From Chordibacter sp038110535 (GTDB taxonomy: Bacteria; Verrucomicrobiota; Verrucomicrobiia; Opitutales; Seribacteraceae): DNA of 54,205 nucleotides. Under the pieces are notes generated by a model that saw only the letters and a program-made list of their open reading frames with translations, had not been told where the DNA came from and ran no database searches. The first letter of the stretch is position 1. Each line of letters opens with the position of its first letter. A program made the position numbers and the translations under genes. This document shows positions 38,810 to 48,296 of this stretch, piece after piece. The stretch lies in assembly GCA_038110535.1 (NCBI GenBank), contig JAYNJW010000010.1, forward strand, positions 1 through 54,205, given 5' to 3'.

Positions 38810-41800
38810 ATGACTACTCCAAGCCTTATACCAGTGCTGGCATCTTCAGGTGACAGCGGATATCTTTACGGTCTATTTTTTCTCATTGTTGCACTCATAA
38901 TCGGGGCGGCTACAAGACACTTTCTCCAGCGGGTTCCTCTTCCGTTTACCGTGCTTTTACTGTTAATTGGATTAGCCATGGGTGGGCTTAACCGGGCCTA
39001 TGGTCCTCATGGGGGGCATTCGCAAGATGATGCCCATGCGACCGAACATTCCTTTGGCTTATGGGATAAGTTTGTCGACACTTTGAGCGGGGCAATCTCA
39101 TGGGGAGGTAACTTGGACGGCCATCTCATTTTGTATGTATTTTTACCCATTCTTATCTTTGAGGCAGGTTTTGCCCTCGATGTGCATACTTTTAAAAAAT
39201 CTTTCCTCAATGCCTTTTACATGGCAGGTCCTGGCATTGTCACTGCCACGGTCATGACTGGGCTTGCTTTTATGGGATTGATTTCAGCCTTTGGCGGGTC
39301 CGGGGGTGTCCTAGAAGATTGGAATGTGGATTCAGGGGCTTTTATCGTTTTGGCATCGATGTTATTTGGGGCAGTTGTCAGTGCGACTGATCCCGTGGCA
39401 GTTGTTGCCCTGCTCAAAGAACTTGGGGCAAGCAAAAAACTGGGAACTCTGATCGAAGGGGAGTCATTGCTTAATGATGGAACAGCCATTGTTGCTTTTG
39501 TTTTATTAATTGGAGTGGTTACCGGAGCAGAGCAGTTTCTTGGTACTGGTAGTTTTATTGGCAGTGCTGCGATTGGATTTGGTAAAATTGGGGCGGCCGG
39601 TGGTCTGGTTGGCGTACTTATCGGATTGGTTGCAATTTTGTGGGTCAGAAAAGTTTTCAATGATCCTTTGATTGAAATTACTGTGGTCTTGGTGACTGCT
39701 TATGCTGTTTTCTTTGTCTGTGAGCATTTCTTTCATGTTTCTGGGGTGTTGGGACTGGTGGCACTAGGCATAGTTATGGCTGGGGTTGGTCGTACGCGAA
39801 TAAGTCCTGAGGTCGAGCACTTCATGCACGAATTTTGGGAATTTACCGCATTTGCTGCAAATGTGATTATTTTTATCGTTGTCGGCGTGGTGATTGCCCA
39901 AAAAGCACACCCGACAGGTATGGACTTCCTCATTCTTTTCCTAGTGTACATTGCCATACATTTGGTCCGAGCAGTCAATATGGGAATGTTTTACCCCCTT
40001 ATGAAAAAGGCAGGGTACGGATTGCCAGGAAAAGATGCGGTGGTTGTATGGTGGGGGGCCTTACGTGGAGCCATTGGCCTGGCTTTGGCTCTGGTGGTAT
40101 TCACCGAGAATTTGAGATACGAGTTTGAAGTTTCTGAGGGCGGGAGTGGGTATTCGGCCAAGACTACATCTGTCTTTGTAGTCGATGCGAATGAAGCCCG
40201 GGTCCATGAACAGCCAAACCCAAACCTCAATCTTTACGGAATGGCTGCCAACACCTTTGCCCGTGCCGATATTTACAATGGAAGGATCGTGGGTATTTCA
40301 CAGTCCAGAGAAATCGCGGAGCAAACTTTGGGCAATACCAATTCGAAATCGGCTGCTTTATTGCGGGAACAACTAGCCAGCGGCCAGAAAAAAGTGGTGA
40401 TTTTGGGTGAGGGTTCGGGTGCGATTGCCCAAGCATCCTTGGTCGGTATATCGGCCCGGGTCAGAGACCAGTTCCTCTTTTTGATTTCTGGAATTGTTCT
40501 TCTTACCTTGCTGGTGAATGCGACCACCGTGAAAGTATTAGTTAATAAACTTGGGCTAACCGAGCTACCTGCGGTAAAAAAGTTGATGTTTTCCAACGCG
40601 AGCGGAAATATTTCCAATGTTTGTGAGCAAGAAATGGACTTGCTCAAGGACGACCGTTTTTTAAGTGGTGCGAATTGGGGACTGGTCAGGAATTATTTGC
40701 CTGACCCAGTGAGCTACCCATTGACCGCTAGTGAACTTGAGTCCATGGACACTTTGGCTGAGGCAAGAAGAAGATTGCTTGAAAAAGAAAGGAGTAGCTA
40801 CTGGGCACAGTTTCGTTCAGGTTTGCTCTCGGCACGGGCCGTTGCTCAACTGGACAACAACCTTAGCGAGTTCCTCGATTTTCAGGGAAAAGTCCCAATG
40901 ACTGAAAGAACTTACCTAGATGACATCTGTACGGTTAGTAAATTAAGTGAAGCCTTTAAGGATTTACCCTTCTTGAAGAGATATTTTTCCGATAAAATTA
41001 CCGTTGGTTACGATGCGTCCAAGGCCTTCGTAATTGCTCAACAATCAATGGCCAAAATGGTCGATTCCTTTGTTCGTGAACTGGACGATTCCGGGGATGT
41101 GGAGAAACAGCAAAAGACCGCCCGCTTATTAAAGGATGAAATCCGGCAGAACCGGCTACGCGGGTTGCAATACATACGCAATATGCACGAAAATTATCCC
41201 GAAGTCACCGTGGGTATTGAAACCAAGGATGCGATCCGTTCGGTATTAAATCATGAGCGTGCCACCGTTAAAAAGATGCGATCGGAGGGAATGCTGGAAG
41301 CGGATGAGGCAACCCGTATGATCACCGCGGTGGAGGAGAGGATGAAAAATGTTATGGAAAGTCCTCTCGAACTGAGGCTTCCTGAACCTGAGGAAGTACT
41401 CCGAGAAGTAACCTGGCTTAAGGGAATGAGTGATGATGTAATTGGGAAAATTCTCAATGCATCTGAATCACGGGTTTATAATTCAGGGGATGCTCTGATG
41501 AAGCAGGGAGACTCAGGGGATGGACTGATTGTCATTACCCGGGGTAGTGTAAAAGTTTCCATAGGGGATGTGGTCGTGGATATTATGGGCAGAGGGGCAG
41601 TCATTGGAGAAATGGCAGTCTTAGCTGGGGTTCCCCGAACCGCCACGGTCATTGCAGACTCCACGGTCAATGCCCTGTGGTTGACCACTGAGTCGATGCA
41701 ATCAATTATGAGCGAATCTCCCGAACTTTCTGGCAGTCTCTGGAAAACTGCGGCTATGAGATTTGCAGAAAATCTCTTGGGTGCGAAAGAGCCCTACAAT

Positions 41801-42019
41801 GGCTGGAGCCAAATCCAGTTGCGCAGGTGGTTAAATGATGGAGAGGTTCTGGCTCCTGCAAATGGGGAATCAACCAATCTATATGGAAAGGTTGCGGTTT
41901 TGGTATCAGGCCAAGCCGTCGCACCTGGTTCCACTGACCCGATTGTTGCCCCTGCAAGTTTGGATTTGGCTGAGGCAAGCTTTAATGGAAGTGCCAAAGT
42001 CTTCGTCCGTAACGCCTAG
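38810..42019 (+). CDS. CPA1-type Na+/H+ antiporter with C-terminal cyclic-nucleotide-binding domain
   Basis: 1069 residues. Residues 1 to about 430 and 545-575 form the multi-pass exchanger: FEAGFALDVHTFKKS, MLFGAVVSATDPVAVVALLK (the ATDPVAV motif), EGESLLNDGTAIV and WWGALRGAIGLALALVV. Between the last two helices of the core (about 432-545) lies an extra segment of about 115 residues not usual in NhaP-type exchangers. A helical cytoplasmic region follows. Residues about 870-985 are a CNBD with the phosphate-binding cassette IGEMAVLAGVPRTATVIA; its Glu and Arg are those needed for cNMP binding. A tail of about 80 residues ends the protein. Ligand-gated Na+(or K+)/H+ exchange is the likely role; the ions are inferred. 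Confidence 0.88.
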   Translation: MTTPSLIPVLASSGDSGYLYGLFFLIVALIIGAATRHFLQRVPLPFTVLLLLIGLAMGGLNRAYGPHGGHSQDDAHATEHSFGLWDKFVDTLSGAISWGGNLDGHLILYVFLPILIFEAGFALDVHTFKKSFLNAFYMAGPGIVTATVMTGLAFMGLISAFGGSGGVLEDWNVDSGAFIVLASMLFGAVVSATDPVAVVALLKELGASKKLGTLIEGESLLNDGTAIVAFVLLIGVVTGAEQFLGTGSFIGSAAIGFGKIGAAGGLVGVLIGLVAILWVRKVFNDPLIEITVVLVTAYAVFFVCEHFFHVSGVLGLVALGIVMAGVGRTRISPEVEHFMHEFWEFTAFAANVIIFIVVGVVIAQKAHPTGMDFLILFLVYIAIHLVRAVNMGMFYPLMKKAGYGLPGKDAVVVWWGALRGAIGLALALVVFTENLRYEFEVSEGGSGYSAKTTSVFVVDANEARVHEQPNPNLNLYGMAANTFARADIYNGRIVGISQSREIAEQTLGNTNSKSAALLREQLASGQKKVVILGEGSGAIAQASLVGISARVRDQFLFLISGIVLLTLLVNATTVKVLVNKLGLTELPAVKKLMFSNASGNISNVCEQEMDLLKDDRFLSGANWGLVRNYLPDPVSYPLTASELESMDTLAEARRRLLEKERSSYWAQFRSGLLSARAVAQLDNNLSEFLDFQGKVPMTERTYLDDICTVSKLSEAFKDLPFLKRYFSDKITVGYDASKAFVIAQQSMAKMVDSFVRELDDSGDVEKQQKTARLLKDEIRQNRLRGLQYIRNMHENYPEVTVGIETKDAIRSVLNHERATVKKMRSEGMLEADEATRMITAVEERMKNVMESPLELRLPEPEEVLREVTWLKGMSDDVIGKILNASESRVYNSGDALMKQGDSGDGLIVITRGSVKVSIGDVVVDIMGRGAVIGEMAVLAGVPRTATVIADSTVNALWLTTESMQSIMSESPELSGSLWKTAAMRFAENLLGAKEPYNGWSQIQLRRWLNDGEVLAPANGESTNLYGKVAVLVSGQAVAPGSTDPIVAPASLDLAEASFNGSAKVFVRNA

Positions 42020-42038
42020 GTTTTCACGGATAGTATCA

Positions 42039-42126
<88 letters not shown>

Positions 42127-42249
42127 AAGACACCGAAAATGAACATATTTGTATGCACCAGGATTCTGCACCCGTCAATGTTCAAAAGAACCAGGTGAAC
42201 TTACAAGTATTAGCAAAATTTCAGAATGCCGGAGGAATCGTTTTCTGGT

Positions 42250-42277
42250 TTGCTTGTTGAAATAATTCATCTAGAAA
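42250..42277 (+). promoter_or_regulatory. Candidate promoter of the nuo operon
   Basis: TTGCTT (42250-42255) with TAGAAA (42272-42277) after 16 bases, directly ahead of the nuoB ATG at 42285. The match is mediocre and the leader would be almost absent, so either translation is near leaderless or the true promoter is elsewhere in the 158 bases between the tRNA gene and nuoB. Confidence 0.25.
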
Positions 42278-42284
42278 AGTACGG

Positions 42285-42809
42285 ATGGTATCAAACGAAG
42301 TCGGTTACAACAGCAAAGTCGAAGGCGAGGTTGTGGTTACCCGTGCCGATGCGGTTGTCAACTGGATCCGAAAACATTCGGTCTGGCCCATGCCCATGGG
42401 GTTAGCCTGTTGTGCCATCGAATTAATGGCATCCGCCGCTTCGCGCTATGATATTTCTCGCTTCGGGATGGAAGTGATGCGTTTCTCGCCCCGCCAGTCT
42501 GATTGTATGATCGTTGCGGGCACGGTGACCTACAAAATGGCCGAAGTCGTGCGCCGTATCTACGACCAAATGGGAGATCCCAAATGGGTTGTGGCGATGG
42601 GTGCCTGTGCTTCGACTGGTGGGATGTACCGTTCCTACGCAGTCATGCAAGGAGTTGATAATGTCGTGCCTGTTGATGTCTATGTTAGTGGATGTCCGCC
42701 GCGTCCAGAAGCGTTACTGGATGCGATGATGAAATTGCAGGACAAGATCGGGAAGGAACCGGCAGTTAAAAACCTGTCCAAGAAACCCGAAACTGCCCCC
42801 ATCTCCTGA
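42285..42809 (+). CDS. nuoB: NADH-quinone oxidoreductase subunit B
   Basis: 174 residues. It carries the N2 [4Fe-4S] cluster next to the quinone site of complex I. The ligands are visible: the tandem Cys pair in GLACCAIELMASA, the Cys in GACASTGG and the Cys in VSGCPPRPEALLDA. FSPRQSDCMIVAGTVTYKMA is also conserved. It is first in the nuo operon here; nuoA, which normally precedes it, is absent. No Shine-Dalgarno is obvious before the ATG. nuoC follows after 4 bases. Confidence 0.96.
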   Translation: MVSNEVGYNSKVEGEVVVTRADAVVNWIRKHSVWPMPMGLACCAIELMASAASRYDISRFGMEVMRFSPRQSDCMIVAGTVTYKMAEVVRRIYDQMGDPKWVVAMGACASTGGMYRSYAVMQGVDNVVPVDVYVSGCPPRPEALLDAMMKLQDKIGKEPAVKNLSKKPETAPIS

Positions 42810-42813
42810 TTTC

Positions 42814-43431
42814 ATGATTGACGAAGATTTCGTCAAGTCCCTGCTCACCGGGCGAGAGTACCTCAAGGTATTGCATCAAAAGGATTGCCTTACCCTTGCT
42901 TGCCAATCCCAGTCGCTTCCCGAATTATGTATCCATCTCAGGGATGAAGAGACATTTGATCTGTTGGTTGACATCACGGCCATCGATCACGGCACCGATG
43001 CCAATACCCGCTTTTCCGTGGTCTTGCATATCTATTCGTTAATTCACAAAAATTATCTGCGCATTCATGTCGATTGTCCCGACAACGAATCTCCCGTGGT
43101 TCCTTCAGTCAGTTCAATCTTTCCCGCGGCCAACTGGCACGAGAGAGAAACCTACGACATGTTCGGAATTCAATTTTCGGATCATCCAAACCTTAAAAGA
43201 ATTTTAATGTGGGATGATTATCCCTATTACCCCCTTCGCAAAGAATTTCCCTTGGCGGGAATAGAAGTGCCCCTGCCTGCCGCCGATGTATCCGAGGTGA
43301 CTGGTGCTGATGTGGAGCCTGCTCCAATGATGGGCGGACCCTTTGTTTCAGCTGGCGGGGGAAGAATGAGCCAGACGGAACCCCGTGCCAAAGATGAGAG
43401 CTGGACGGAAGATATGGAAAAACCATTGTGA
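42814..43431 (+). CDS. nuoC: NADH-quinone oxidoreductase subunit C
   Basis: 205 residues, the 30 kDa peripheral-arm subunit of complex I. It shows the hallmark WHERETYDMFGIQFSDHPNL followed by KRILMWDDYPYYPLRKEFPL. The C-terminus is extended by a Pro/Gly-rich tail. It is a separate protein, not fused with NuoD as in E. coli. Its stop overlaps the nuoD GTG start. Confidence 0.95.
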   Translation: MIDEDFVKSLLTGREYLKVLHQKDCLTLACQSQSLPELCIHLRDEETFDLLVDITAIDHGTDANTRFSVVLHIYSLIHKNYLRIHVDCPDNESPVVPSVSSIFPAANWHERETYDMFGIQFSDHPNLKRILMWDDYPYYPLRKEFPLAGIEVPLPAADVSEVTGADVEPAPMMGGPFVSAGGGRMSQTEPRAKDESWTEDMEKPL

Positions 43432-44660
43432 GCACGACGATTAAAGAGGTTCAGGTAGGAGATGTTGGGGCACAAGCTGCTACCCACATAGAGGGGGACA
43501 GAATGGCCTTAAATGTCGGTCCTTCCCATCCAACCACACACGGTGTACTCCGTTTAATGATGGAATTGGATGGAGACTTGATCACTAAGTGTGAACCGGT
43601 GTTGGGATATTTGCACCGAGGTGATGAAAAAATAGCCGAAAACATGACTTATAACCAGTTTGTTCCCTATACTGACAGGCTGGATTATTTAGCTCCTCTT
43701 GCCAACAATGTCGCCTATGCCATAACAGTGGAGAAGCTTGCTGGGGTCGAATTGCCTGAAAGATGTGAGGCAATTCGGGTTTTAATTTGTGAGATGGCAC
43801 GCATATCCAGCCATCTTTTAGGTATGGGGGTTTTTGGGATGGATGCGGGTGCATGGACACCATTTATGTACACCTTCACCGAGCGGGAAAAACTCTACAC
43901 CCTCTTTGAGGAACTGACCGGAGCCCGTTTCACTACCAGTTACACGCGAATAGGTGGGGTGGCCCGTGACCTTCCCGTTGGTTGGTTGCCCAAAGTAGAA
44001 AAATTTGTTGATGAACTCCCCAAAGCGGTGGATGAGGTGGAAAAGCTTCTCACACGCAATCGAATTTTCTTAGACCGGACCGAAGGCATTGGCACTATCT
44101 CCAAGGAAGATGCGATTGCCTTTGGTATCACGGGTCCAAACTTGCGGGCCAGCGGGGTGGACTTGGATTTACGCAAAGATAAACCCTACAGTGGTTACGA
44201 AAAGTATGAATTCGATGTTCCTATCGGAACTAAGGGAGATTGCTATGATCGTTATCTTGTACGCATTGAAGAGCTCAGACAGAGTATCTTAATTATCAAA
44301 CAAGTCATTGCAACCATGCCAGGCGGTCTGTGGTATGCCGAAGATGCCAGAAAGATATTTGCCCCCCCCAAGGATAAAGTCATGACCAGCATGGAAGAAC
44401 TCATTCAAAACTTCATGATCGTGACGGAGGGTCCCCAAGTCCCTCCCGGTGAGACATACTTTGAAGCGGAAAATCCCAAAGGTGCACTGGGCTTTTATCT
44501 TGTTTCCAAAGGGGGCGGAGTGCCGTACCGCTTGAAGATCAGGGCACCTAGTTTTTGTAACCTTTCCATTCTTGAAAAACTAGTCCCGGGTCACATGCTC
44601 AGTGACATTACCGTTATTCTTGGAAGTTTGGACTTCGTCATGGGGGAGTGTGATCGATAA
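43428..44660 (+). CDS. nuoD: NADH-quinone oxidoreductase subunit D
   Basis: 410 residues, the 49 kDa subunit that forms the quinone pocket with NuoB. Signatures: MALNVGPSHPTTHGVLRLMM, EPVLGYLHRGDEKIAEN, LICEMARISSHLLGMG, GGVARDLPVGW and at the C-terminus SDITVILGSLDFVMGECDR (usual MGEVDR). The GTG at 43428 overlaps the nuoC stop. nuoE begins 1 base after its stop. Confidence 0.96.
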   Translation: MSTTIKEVQVGDVGAQAATHIEGDRMALNVGPSHPTTHGVLRLMMELDGDLITKCEPVLGYLHRGDEKIAENMTYNQFVPYTDRLDYLAPLANNVAYAITVEKLAGVELPERCEAIRVLICEMARISSHLLGMGVFGMDAGAWTPFMYTFTEREKLYTLFEELTGARFTTSYTRIGGVARDLPVGWLPKVEKFVDELPKAVDEVEKLLTRNRIFLDRTEGIGTISKEDAIAFGITGPNLRASGVDLDLRKDKPYSGYEKYEFDVPIGTKGDCYDRYLVRIEELRQSILIIKQVIATMPGGLWYAEDARKIFAPPKDKVMTSMEELIQNFMIVTEGPQVPPGETYFEAENPKGALGFYLVSKGGGVPYRLKIRAPSFCNLSILEKLVPGHMLSDITVILGSLDFVMGECDR

Positions 44661-44661
44661 G

Positions 44662-45204
44662 ATGGAAAATACTCTCCATTTATCCGAGCAGACTTTATCC
44701 AAAATCGATGAAGTTGTACCTAAATATCCTGAACAACGGAGTGCTGCGCTCATGGTTATTCATTTGGTTCAAGATGAATTAGGTGCGGTTGACGATGCAG
44801 CTTGCGAATGGATTGCTCAGCGTTTGGAACTTCAACCAATCAATATTAAGGAATTAATCACTTTTTATCCTATGCTTCGCGAAAAGCCTTGGGGAAGAAA
44901 GCATGTCCGGGTTTGCCGAACTTTGCCTTGTGCCCTACGGGGTTCGTATGCGACCTGTAAAACCTTTGAAAAAAAGCTTGGAGTCAAGGAAGGGCATGTG
45001 CGTGAAGATGGTGAATATTCACTGGAGTTTATGGAGTGTCTGGCAGACTGTGGGCAGGGACCAGTGGTTATTGTAGACGAAAAAACATATGAAAATATCG
45101 AAGGGGAAAGAGCAGAAAAATTTGCTGATCTACTTGTAGATGGAAAATTAGAGGGTGTGGAAGAATTCAAGAGTTATGAGGAATCCCTCAACCAAGGAGC
45201 CTAG
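44662..45204 (+). CDS. nuoE: NADH-quinone oxidoreductase subunit E
   Basis: 180 residues from the ATG at 44662; upstream in-frame codons lie inside nuoD. NuoE holds the N1a [2Fe-2S] cluster of the NADH module. The ligands are CRTLPCALRGS and, further on, ECLADCGQGP, and the helical N-terminal domain (RSAALMVIHLVQDELGAVDD) is typical of the thioredoxin-like 24 kDa subunit. The product pairs with NuoF. Confidence 0.94.
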   Translation: MENTLHLSEQTLSKIDEVVPKYPEQRSAALMVIHLVQDELGAVDDAACEWIAQRLELQPINIKELITFYPMLREKPWGRKHVRVCRTLPCALRGSYATCKTFEKKLGVKEGHVREDGEYSLEFMECLADCGQGPVVIVDEKTYENIEGERAEKFADLLVDGKLEGVEEFKSYEESLNQGA

Positions 45205-45225
45205 TAATATTAAGGCGTATTTTTT

Positions 45226-46584
45226 ATGACTGTGCAACCACCCAAAGAAAGAAGGATTATTCTCAAACATGCAGATGATCCAAATTATTCCAACCGCATT
45301 GGATGTTATTTGCGTGAGGGTGGTTACGAAAACCTCAAAAAAGCGTTTGGGATGAAGCCCGAAGAGGTGGCCGAGGAAGTGCTTAAGTCTGGAGTCAGGG
45401 GACGGGGTGGTGCTGGATTTCCTGCGGGAATGAAATGGAAATTTCTCGACCGTAAATCCGGTAAACCAATCTACCTCATTTGCAATGCGGACGAGTCGGA
45501 ACCGGGAACCTTCAAGGACAGGCAAATCATGTACAAAGACCCGCACCAACTTATCGAAGGTATGATGATTGCCGCCTATGCAATTGGTGCCAAACAGGCC
45601 TTCATTTACATCCGGGCAGAATTCCATGAAGGGGCTCATATTTTGAATCGTGCGATCGTGGAAGCCAAAGCAGGCGGATATTGTGGTGATCGCATATTGG
45701 GTTCCGAATACTCTTGTGATTTAGTGGTTCATCGGGGTGCTGGTGCCTATATTTGTGGAGAAGAGACGGGACTGATTGAATCCTTGGAAGGGAAAAGACC
45801 GAACCCTCGAATCAAACCGCCCTATTTTCCCGCCGTGCTCGGGCTTTATCAGTGCCCCACCATAGTCAATAATGTGGAAACCCTTTGCAATGTCCGTCAT
45901 ATCATCGAAATGGGTGGGGAAGAATTTTCCAAGATTGGAAAACCGAACAACACTGGCACCAGAATCTGGTGCGTTTCTGGACAGGTGATGAAGCCAGGTT
46001 ATTATGAGTTTGAATGTGGAGCTCTCACCTTGGGCCAGATGATTTTTGATGTATGCGGAGGATTACGCCCCGGTCGTACCCTTAAGGCAGTCATTCCTGG
46101 AGGTTCTTCTGCCAAAGTTTTACGGGCAGATGAAAGATTCACTGGAAGCTTAAAGGATGGCACGGCTTTCGACTGGGGATTGGAAGATATTCCCCTAGAT
46201 TTCGATGGACCTATGGCAGCCGGAACTATGTCTGGTTCTGGCGGTATCATCGTGATGGATGATACCGTAGACATCGTACAAGCCATGGCCAATATTAACG
46301 CCTTTTATGCCCATGAATCTTGTGGACAGTGTACCCCATGTCGCGAGGGTTCTTTATGGATGCGTAAAATCACCCAGCGTATGTGTTCGGGTGGTGCCCG
46401 GGAAGAGGACGCCGATCTGCTCCTCTCGGTGGCCAACCAAATTGAAGGCCGCACAATTTGTGCATTTGGAGAGGCTGCTGCATGGCCAACTCAGAGTTTT
46501 GTGACCAAGTTTAGGGACGACTTTATCAAAAAAGCCACCGATTCCACTCAAGAAAGAAATCCCCAAACACTCCAATTGATTTAA
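45226..46584 (+). CDS. nuoF: NADH-quinone oxidoreductase subunit F
   Basis: 452 residues, the 51 kDa subunit that oxidises NADH. The FMN/NADH region has SGVRGRGGAGFPAGMKW and ICNADESEPGTFKDRQIM, then GAGAYICGEETGLIESLEGK. The N3 [4Fe-4S] cluster is bound by ESCGQCTPCREG and a later Cys (RTICAFGEAAAWP). Length and motifs are normal. It follows nuoE by 21 bases. Confidence 0.96.
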   Translation: MTVQPPKERRIILKHADDPNYSNRIGCYLREGGYENLKKAFGMKPEEVAEEVLKSGVRGRGGAGFPAGMKWKFLDRKSGKPIYLICNADESEPGTFKDRQIMYKDPHQLIEGMMIAAYAIGAKQAFIYIRAEFHEGAHILNRAIVEAKAGGYCGDRILGSEYSCDLVVHRGAGAYICGEETGLIESLEGKRPNPRIKPPYFPAVLGLYQCPTIVNNVETLCNVRHIIEMGGEEFSKIGKPNNTGTRIWCVSGQVMKPGYYEFECGALTLGQMIFDVCGGLRPGRTLKAVIPGGSSAKVLRADERFTGSLKDGTAFDWGLEDIPLDFDGPMAAGTMSGSGGIIVMDDTVDIVQAMANINAFYAHESCGQCTPCREGSLWMRKITQRMCSGGAREEDADLLLSVANQIEGRTICAFGEAAAWPTQSFVTKFRDDFIKKATDSTQERNPQTLQLI

Positions 46585-46595
46585 GCCAAGTAGTT

Positions 46596-48296
46596 ATGAT
46601 TTCCCCCTCCCAAGACGATCTGATTACCATTACTCTGAATGGGGTGGAAGTTGAGGTCCCCAACGGTATCAATGCAGTGGAGGCTGCTGCTCTTCACGGG
46701 CATGAGGTTCCTCATTATTGCTATCATCCAAAATTGAGCGTGGCCGGAAATTGTAGAATGTGCCTGGTTGAAATGGGCACACCTATGCGGGACCGAGCCA
46801 CGGGAGAGGCAATCCTGGAAGAGGATGGCAGTGCCAAAATAGGGTGGGTGCCCAAGCCAGTGATTGGCTGTGCTACCAATGTGTCTTCAGGCATGCACTT
46901 GCGTACGGAATCGGATTTGGTCAATGAGTGCAGGGAAGGCATTATGGAATTTCTCCTGGTCAATCATCCCTTGGACTGTCCCATTTGCGATCAGGCTGGT
47001 GAGTGTCGTTTGCAAGAGTTTGCCACGGACTATGGACGTGGATACAGCCGTTATGTCGAGAGAAAGAATGTTAAGCCCAAAAGAACCCGTTTAGGGCCTC
47101 GGGTCACCCTCGATGACGAAAGGTGTATTTTGTGCTCCCGTTGCATCCGTTTTTCTCAAGAAGTGGCCAAGGATGATGTACTTGGATTTGTGGATCGGGG
47201 AAGTTTTTCGACCTTAACTTGCTTTCCGGGGAAAGAATTATCCAACAATTATTCCCTTAACACCGTGGATATTTGTCCGGTTGGGGCATTAACCAGCACT
47301 GACTTCAGGTTTAAAATGCGGGTATGGTTCCTCAAGGAGACCAACAGTATATGTACGGAAAGCAGTGCAGGGTGTAATACCATTGTATCCAGCAGAGAAG
47401 GTATCATCCAGCGCATCACGCCCCGTCGGAATGATTTGGTCAACGATACTTGGATGACGGATAGCGGTCGTGAGTTGTACAAATCTGTGCGTTCGGATAC
47501 CCGCATTTTACGGCCATCAGTTAGGGGAAAGGATTTGCCCCTGCTGGAAGCAATTTCTGAGGCTGTCGATACCCTAAGAGGTAAGAAAATTGGGGTTATT
47601 GCAAGTTGTCACTCCACCTTGGAGGAGCAAATTCTGACCAAGCGATTGATTGAGTTGACCCAGGCCCAAACTTTTCTACGCGGACATTTCGGAGAGGATG
47701 ATGGGATTTTGCTTTCGGCTGACCGTAGTCCGAATTTGCGGGGGGCACTGGTCACAGGATTGAGCGATCAGTACCCGGAAGATAATTTGAGTGGTTTAAA
47801 CGATACCTTATCCCGTGGTGAATTGGACGCGTTGTTGGTCCTGAACGAGGATTTGCTTATGTCCGGGGTCAGTGAGGAACATTTACAAAAGGTAGCGTTG
47901 GTCTACCTCGGAACTGAAACCAACTCATCAGCCAGACTTGCCGATATTGTCCTGCCTGGTTTGTCCGTCTTCGAGAAAAGTGGGACTTTTATTAACCGAT
48001 CCTTTCTCATCCAAGCTTTTGAAAAGTCAGTTCCGGGACCAACGGGTCTGCAATCCCAAGTTGCGGTGCTTGCTGAAATAATCCAGCAACTCTCTCCGGA
48101 AGCAAGTATTCCCTCATCGGATCTCGATGATATTTGGAACTCGATTAATAATGCCCAGGATTCTGTACTTTATTCCATCCGATATTCTGATGTGAAAAAG
48201 GCTGCGGTACAATTGGACGGTTCCGACTGGTCCCATCTCAACTTTGTCGAACAGCAAGCTCTTCATTACCCAGCCCCCATACTTCGATCAAAATGA
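46596..48296 (+). CDS. nuoG: NADH-quinone oxidoreductase subunit G (short form)
   Basis: 566 residues. The N-terminal ferredoxin domain has HYCYHPKLSVAGNCRMCLVE (N1b), the His/Cys cluster is HPLDCPICDQAGEC (N5), and the 4Fe-4S motif is RCILCSRCIRFSQEVAKDD with the later DICPVGALTS. The C-terminal molybdopterin-like domain is much shorter than in E. coli NuoG (about 900 residues) and keeps only a degenerate core (LADIVLPGLSVFEKSGTFIN). A loop of about 25 residues (MRDRATGEAILEEDGSA and following) interrupts the N1b domain. The stop overlaps nuoH. Confidence 0.93.
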   Translation: MISPSQDDLITITLNGVEVEVPNGINAVEAAALHGHEVPHYCYHPKLSVAGNCRMCLVEMGTPMRDRATGEAILEEDGSAKIGWVPKPVIGCATNVSSGMHLRTESDLVNECREGIMEFLLVNHPLDCPICDQAGECRLQEFATDYGRGYSRYVERKNVKPKRTRLGPRVTLDDERCILCSRCIRFSQEVAKDDVLGFVDRGSFSTLTCFPGKELSNNYSLNTVDICPVGALTSTDFRFKMRVWFLKETNSICTESSAGCNTIVSSREGIIQRITPRRNDLVNDTWMTDSGRELYKSVRSDTRILRPSVRGKDLPLLEAISEAVDTLRGKKIGVIASCHSTLEEQILTKRLIELTQAQTFLRGHFGEDDGILLSADRSPNLRGALVTGLSDQYPEDNLSGLNDTLSRGELDALLVLNEDLLMSGVSEEHLQKVALVYLGTETNSSARLADIVLPGLSVFEKSGTFINRSFLIQAFEKSVPGPTGLQSQVAVLAEIIQQLSPEASIPSSDLDDIWNSINNAQDSVLYSIRYSDVKKAAVQLDGSDWSHLNFVEQQALHYPAPILRSK

